This document shows, one piece after another, positions 20,530-26,123 of a stretch of DNA of 26,123 nucleotides. Made by a program: the position numbers and the translations under genes. Positions within the stretch are counted from its first letter, which is position 1; every line of letters starts with the position of its first letter. This DNA is from Candolleomyces eurysporus (Eukaryota; Basidiomycota; Agaricomycetes; Agaricales; Psathyrellaceae): the NCBI GenBank assembly GCA_027579435.1, contig JANBPK010001590.1:1-26123 (forward strand). The letters are read 5' to 3'. A model generated the notes under the pieces. It was not told where the DNA came from, made no database searches, and saw nothing but the letters and a program-made list of their open reading frames with translations.

Positions 20530-21180
20530 CTCCCTCCTCCCAATTTTATGAAGCTTAACCCCACTTAGCTTTGCGACGATTCATTCGAAGAGCACGTCCT
20601 GCCCTACTCGCCGAAAAGAGTCTCCTCTTACCTCCACGGCACCAACGCCTCCATCCTCGTGGCCTTCCAACCTTTCCTACCTACCGCCGCCGAAGCCGTC
20701 TTTGAAGACGAATAAGATTTCATCACAGCAGCCACCACCCTCCCCCCCNTAGCATCGAAGCCGTTCATCCAACCGTTCACCTCCGAAGCTTGAATCCCCA
20801 GTACAAGAAACGTATTTCGACGATGGGAAGGGGGAAGCTTGTTGGAGGGTGCTTGTCATTACGCACGCACCTACCGATTAAAAGACGAATGGAGCAGTGG
20901 AGTGGTAATCCCGTCCTCGTGTAGAAGAGCCTCGTCCCTTATAGACGCGGTTCGTCCTTCGATGTGAAGCACAACCAACCGTACACGATGCATCGGGACT
21001 GGCAGGAAGTCACCGATGCACTTCTTGGGATCATGGGAAAGGGTTCGGGATACACTATTGCGCACTGGCGGATGAGACGTTTTGGGAGTCCTTTAGAGAA
21101 GATTGGCGGCCGCAGGTGAGGAGGAGAGAAGATAAGTGGGGAGTTTGGGAAGACAGTCATCGCACCGGTCGCTATTTGGG
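20530..21180 (+). other. Coding-like debris, product unknown
   Basis: Plus-strand reading contains DDSFEEHVLPYSPKRVSSYL and, in another frame, QPYTMHRDWQEVTDALLG with MGKGSGYTIAHWRMRRFG. Stops and frame changes interrupt it, and an N lies in a C run at 20749. I see no recognisable domain. Confidence 0.25.
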
Positions 21181-21479
21181 TGTGGTGAGTTCATTCGTCG
21201 ACGTCGTGTCTTCGTTAATTCTATCGAGTACTGATCTCAAGCTTCTGTGTTTGAACAGGTAAAGGGACAGTGTCACTCACGCTCCTCACCTTTTCGGATG
21301 GGGACACACGCAGAGTGATAACGCGCAAGCGAAGACATCTGGTCCTGCATTATCGATGTTCCAAGACTACGATGTTGTCACTGGTGATAGGCAACTGTTC
21401 TATTTCGTTTTCTCTCGCTCGTCGACATTTCGTCCGCTTCATTACTTTTGAGTTTTTGTGTTCTACTTCTGTCTTGGTT

Positions 21480-21960
21480 CACTCTCGTTGAAGCCGCAGA
21501 TTCTCCTCGACCTCTCGATCGATCGTTTTGTTTGCTAAACGCATGCTCGCATCTACCCGCCTCCAACAGAAATAACGATCTTGAACGATACAGGCAAGCC
21601 ATGCGAGACGCTATCTCCCAACCTCGCCAATTCACCAAAACTGCCGCCTCCTCACTCTCAACTAGACTCAAGCTCTCGTCCAACGAATCTGAAACCATGG
21701 AGAACAGGACCAAACGCTAGTACCCGAGATCGGATATCGCGAAAAGGGAGGGAAAGAGAAAAGCCACTACCAAGGAGGTTAGATGGCCTTGAGCTCGGTG
21801 GAGGAGTCGACTGGGGACGAAGTGGACGATGCGGTGCAAATGGCGATCACGGAAAATTATAACGCCGAGATTTTCGAGAGAGAGGAGAACGAGCTGGTTG
21901 TGACAAAGGGAGAGGGAAGCGGAGTGGTTCGCCAGGTTCGGAGAGCCGTTGAAGAATAAG
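21480..21960 (+). other. Coding-like debris rich in charged residues
   Basis: One frame reads NDLERYRQAMRDAISQPRQF and KTAASSLSTRLKLSSNES. A second reads DDAVQMAITENYNAEIFERE, then ENELVVTKGEGSGVVRQV and a stop near 21957. The heptad-like charged pattern suggests a coiled-coil protein such as a SNARE, but the similarity is too weak to name it. Confidence 0.3.
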
Positions 21961-22702
21961 CCGGGAAGGAAGAAGAGTGGTGACGGTGAATCCAATATGA
22001 ACTAGGGGAGGCGTTGTGATGCGGCGAAGGATGTCGTAAAACAGTGACACTATGGAATCACCCCGGAGGTGAACCTAGCAAAGTTCATTGGGTCCACCTT
22101 GGAGTCTATGACCGTGTCGAGGGAGAATGAGGCAGATACCCAGGTACGGGAGTCTCGAAGCGGTGTGTGCCAAACTCAAGTCAGGAAATCGGCCAACAAA
22201 TAGGCCAAATGGTCGGCTTGGGAGTTTAGTACAATTGGAATGAAAGGACTCCGGTGGTCATATTCGGGAATGCGATTGACTTCCGGTAATGGTACACTCA
22301 GTGGCTCATCTGTCCTTCTCTATGAGTCAGTGTCGAGTCCTGTGCGTTACAACTTGTCGAGTGAGAATTATTTGATACAGTATAATCGAATAGGTGTTAT
22401 CCAGTATTCTCACGTTTTATTAGGCTTGGATATGGCTTGAGTGACTAAAAGGTAGAGATGGCAAGAACCTTTCCAGTCCGCTTTCTGGTGCCTTTCGTCG
22501 ACGTAAAACCGCTGTCATGCGCGTCTGGTCATCTTAGCACAACACGTTTGGGAGCTGCCTTAGTGTTGCATTCCCGCGGATGCCTCATGATGATAAGCAC
22601 CGAGGAAAACGACCAAAAACTTCATATTGAAAGGCGAATATTGAATCATGATACTAGTATCACCTATACATAACCGTAAACCGACCGTTTGGAAACCCCA
22701 CA
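21961..22702. other. No gene recognised
   Basis: Only short open frames without domains are present. The segment includes the 3' flank of the subtilase gene. Confidence 0.4.
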
Positions 22703-24824
22703 TCAAATGCATATCCGCGTGTCCGTTGCCCTACAGACGAATGAATTTGTGATGAGTCGATTCGGTGTTCCCTGGGCTAAACAGTCGACGTCCCATTCAG
22801 TCCAACTAGTGGTCGGTCTTTCAAACGACGTAGACTTACGAATGTTAGATAAGAAGTCGATCACACTGTCCTCCTTGACCTTCGCAATCATGGCGGAGGG
22901 TGACATGTTCCCGACAAGCCTGATGAAGTATGCGACGAGACCTGCCACATGAGCTGTTCCCTGTAGAAAAAATCGAGTTATCTTAATATCTTCACGATCG
23001 CATGAAAATTTTTTAAAAAAAGCGTACAACTGAAGTACCAGAAAGCACATTCGTAGCCTACATCCTGATCAATATATGCTTCATTTGACCAAGGGGCATC
23101 TCACAGTATTGCTAGAATTCGACGAGCTGATAGAGTTCTGGCCAGGCGCAAATGTCGTGATACTGGCTCCATAGTTTGACGTATTGGTGCGTGCGTCTTG
23201 TATGTTAGTCGCCCCAACTGAGATTACTGACGGTACGCGAGCTGGGGATATGTTCCGTATGTCGACGTTGCCGTTGCCGGCTGCCACCTGTAGGACAGAG
23301 TTTTAAGTGAATGCACGAGGAGGGTGGTGGAGATGGATCTTACCACAACGTGAACACCGTTATTAGTCAGCTGCATGTGAATAGAGAGTCCCAATCAGCT
23401 CTATGGTAAGGAACGGGTTGCGGAGAAGATTAAATAACGTACAGAGGTGACAGCATTATCCAGCGCTGTGTTCGCAGAGCCCGTGATAGGGAAAGCTACA
23501 ACACTGGGCCTTCCAGATCCCCTGTGTTGGTTGAGAACCCAGTTCAAACCGGAGACGCTGTAACAAAGCAAATTTCGTTTAGTCGTCAGTGGACACATAA
23601 GCTTCCGACAATGACTGGAAGAAAGCCATGGTTGAACGTACATATCGGTCACCGATCCCTGACCCGCATCATTCATGACTCTGACCGAAATTATGTTTGA
23701 CGCCTTCAATTACAACATTCAGCCATACAGGCCTCGTTAAGGAGGAAGTCAATTTCGGAATTAGAGGACAGACCTTTGCTACACCGAACTGGGTCCCACA
23801 CGCCAGCCCGCTTCGGAATACGGTCAAATTTCAGATAACCTGTGATAAAAAGAAGCAGCTCACGCCATATGCGTCCCGTGCCCGTTCCCGTCGCCAGACC
23901 TATTTTTTGTATGCATGAGATTATTGGAATGAATGAGACGAAGGTGCCTTACGGGTATCCCCCATACGTGGCTCCCCATCTGGCTCTGCCGCCAAATTGG
24001 TTCTAAATCTCGCACGTCAGCATACATCAATACTATTGCTCGAAACCTTTAATTCTGGCAGCAGGCTCGTACGCACATGAGTTGTCCTAATCCCTGTATC
24101 TAATAACGAAGAGAGGAGAGTAGTTAGATATCTAGGGGGGTGGAGTAAGGGAGGATGAAACATACCGAGGAGGTAGATGTCTACTCCAAGTCCAGCCGGT
24201 TCTTCGTACGTGTACGGGTAGTTCACAGCTCTATTTTTGTAGATCTCAATCGCGAACGAAGGACTGCGAGACGATGGAACTTACGCTAATCCATTGTTTT
24301 CTATCTTTCCAGTTGCACTGAGTCGACAAAGACCCCAAGGCGCGTCCCTCCTGTTAATTATCAGTACTTCTGTAACAGATGTATACTAAGGCAAAGCCAA
24401 CGAACTGGGTAACAAGAGCAGCCACATGAAATATTCCATCTTCTTCGATTGCTTTGACATCTGAAGAGTTGCGTAAGGCTGTGATCGTCGCTTCGTCGAA
24501 TGCACCTGGACGTCACGGTCCCGGGTCAGAAAATTAGAATCCTCTCATGCACACAGTGTAACCCGAGATGTTAGACTTACCCGAAAAGCCATTGAACACG
24601 GCATCCCACTCAGCGTAAACGCCCCTGAGTCGCGAGGCGATGGCTTCTCTTTTCACACCATCGTGCAAGGTGACGATCAGCCTATCAGTCTTCTCGCCTG
24701 TATAACGTTCGATATTATGCAATGTCGCTGTCGGTTTCCCAGAGCACAGAAGTGGAAGAGGAAGAATAACGGAGAGGAGAGGAAGCGCAACGGTGAGAGA
24801 GAAGGAGAATGAGAGCTGCTTCAT
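22703..24824 (-). CDS. Secreted subtilisin-like serine protease (S8), 15 exons, 410 aa
   Basis: The spliced frame is open throughout. Exons on the minus strand are 24824-24581, 24505-24406, 24350-24285, 24230-24166, 24099-24077, 24002-23953, 23899-23864, 23810-23774, 23703-23642, 23557-23443, 23370-23344, 23287-23105, 23057-23028, 22960-22840 and 22776-22703. Residues 1-29 are a signal peptide (FSFSLTVALPLLSVILPLP). An I9-type propeptide follows (DRLIVTLHDGVKREAI to about residue 112). The catalytic triad is Asp about 159 (DTGIRTTH), His about 190 (GNGHGTH) and Ser about 345 (LSGTSV). The oxyanion Asn is about 280 (VAAGNGN). The layout and size fit the proteinase-K-like extracellular proteases of fungi, made as zymogens that cleave their own propeptide. 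The active-site serine sits in a 30-nt exon. The usual GTSMATPHVAG reads GTSVGTAHVAG here, so activity is likely but not certain. Confidence 0.88.
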
Positions 24825-24865
24825 CTTTCGAAATTACACGCCTGTGTGAAAACCCTCTTGAGGTT

Positions 24866-24875
24866 CCTTTTATCT
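24866..24875 (-). promoter_or_regulatory. TATA-like element of subtilase gene
   Basis: On the minus strand AGATAAAAGG lies about 45 bp upstream of the ATG at 24824. If used, the 5' leader would be very short. Confidence 0.35.
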
Positions 24876-25362
24876 GCTCAAAGAGGTTTGCATCTGATAC
24901 ACTCGGAACGCTCGTTCATACATTGGGATACACTTACCCGATACTATCAGCTGCGGGTAGCACATCTTATCGTCCTCATCGGTCGGGTCTTCCAGCGCTC
25001 TCGCGTGGAAATCGGCTCATCTTTAGAGAAGCTCGCCGCGATTATCATATCTAAATTGCCACTGCTCTTCTCCTTCACAGGTAAAGGCAATATGGTAGAA
25101 TTTGAGAGAGTATAGAGCAATATAATCGTCGGTCTACCACCGAAATTCTCACAAGACAACTCCGTGGCCATATGGGACGATTATTCGAAGCTGCGACGCT
25201 TCCTAATTCGACAAAAAGTGATAGAAGCATCTAGTGTTTGTGAAATTGTTAACAAATATGAATGCAGGAAGGAGTCGGACCAAGGGTCAACACGAGCCTT
25301 TGGGATAGGGTGGAAGAAAAAATTTTGCCACACCCAGTTCCTTATCACTTTCAGCGTTGCAT
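24876..25362. other. Intergenic, no gene seen
   Basis: No frame longer than about 90 codons and no recognisable motif. It presumably holds the upstream region of the subtilase. Confidence 0.45.
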
Positions 25363-26123
25363 TCAGGATTCCAAACTCTCACTTTGTCTTGGCATCCAGA
25401 GGTTCACCCAGATGACGAATTCGCCTGCGGTAGCGTAGATATCCCTGGATCGAGATGCCTTGAATTTCTTATACTCGAGGTCAAGGTGGAGAATAGCAAC
25501 GTGAGTCCAAGGAGCGCTCATGACCTCCAAAGAGTCAACCAGCCTTGGGCTCACTCTATGCCTTACACCTCCCTCAGGTCTCCTCTACTGCTTCGCCCGT
25601 CTCCCTGAGCGCATCTACCGCGTCGAGGATGTAATCCGGCGCTTCACCCGCACGGAGGTGTACTGATTCATATCTCAAGAAATTGAAGGGTTTACTCTGG
25701 AAAAACGGTATCAAAACATCGAAAATAGCCTGATGAAAGGCCAATCCGGGGGAACCAGTCAAAGCGGCTCATGGTTCGCTTTGCTTGGTCGACCTCGCTT
25801 TGACCCCTCACCTCCCTCGAACCAGCAACGGAAATCTAAAACGTGAACCCATGAGCATGAAATGAGTGATATAGTCAGACGAGGGAGGGAGAACAAAAAC
25901 AAGGTAAGGGCAGACCGTTGGAAGTCGGAAGGACGGAAGCGGAACTTGATTGAACACTCACGTGTACACTGCAGCAAATCCCTCCACATCACCGAAATAT
26001 CGCTTTAGCTCCGGACTGGGCTCGAGATCGTCGATATCGGACCGTCAACCACTGGTGGTGTCGGAGATGCGGCTCCTAGCTTCGAAGACTTTAAGTTCAA
26101 GGACTTGATACGAGGTTCGGAAG
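25363..26123 (-). pseudogene. Unrecognised gene, partial at right edge and probably disrupted
   Basis: From the right edge the minus strand reads SPELKRYFGDVEGFAAVYT, followed by a GTGAGT donor at 25961. After a non-coding stretch it reads GSPGLAFHQAIFDVLIPFF and LRYESVHLRAGEAPDYILD to a stop at 25574. A different frame then reads APWTHVAILHLDLEYKKF, SRSRDIYATAGEF and VIWVNLWMPRQ to 25363. These blocks look like one protein. They sit in two frames and no ordinary intron fits between 25574 and 25554, so at least one frameshift is likely. I do not recognise the family. The 5' part lies beyond the window. Confidence 0.4.

Noticed and set aside
22950..23110. Apparent loss of the catalytic serine in the subtilase (GTAHVAG after FAPGQ and an early stop at 23081)
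   Set aside because: A 30-nt exon at 23057-23028 with proper AG and GT borders restores LSGTSV in frame.

Overview
The window reads as basidiomycete nuclear DNA, most likely from a mushroom-forming fungus (Agaricomycetes). The reasons are short GT-AG introns of about 50-70 nt, genes cut into many small exons, a Tnp2-type CACTA transposase, and a NACHT-WD40 NLR relic of the kind that is expanded in these fungi. No complete tRNA or rRNA gene and no CRISPR was seen.

Layout. Positions 1-6747 look like transposon territory. They hold a broken, 3'-truncated CACTA (Tnp2) transposase on the minus strand (525-2596), a 60-bp tandem repeat with palindromic arms (3041-3270), a small minus-strand gene (3340-3936) and, head to head with it, an intact-looking six-exon gene on the plus strand (4100-6020, 541 aa). 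After these come a dense field of CCAG/CTGG boxes (6265-6730) and a sequence ending TATAGTG at 6747, a good CACTA terminus (reverse strand CACTATAAGACGC). I infer one large CACTA-type element, or a nest of them, whose left end is lost. The 541-aa gene and the small gene would then be element-borne.

Positions 7320-11686 hold a decayed NEO1-class P4-ATPase followed by a 16-exon MFS transporter that is almost intact. Positions 11687-14280 have no recognised gene but contain two diverged copies of a roughly 260-bp segment. A small secreted proline-rich protein gene (14488-15539) follows, built from duplicated phase-0 exons. A NACHT-WD40 NLR pseudogene lies on the minus strand (16036-18660).

Positions 18800-22700 contain only coding-like debris that I could not assign. 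On the minus strand, 22703-24824 is a complete 15-exon secreted subtilisin-like protease with an I9-type propeptide (410 aa after splicing). The right edge carries part of an unrecognised, disrupted minus-strand gene.

The genes do not form an obvious pathway. The window is a mosaic of transposon, relics of expanded families and a few live genes (541-aa protein, MFS transporter, secreted proline-rich protein, subtilase). All exon models were derived by eye from splice signals and reading frame. Family names come from recognised motifs, not from a database search.
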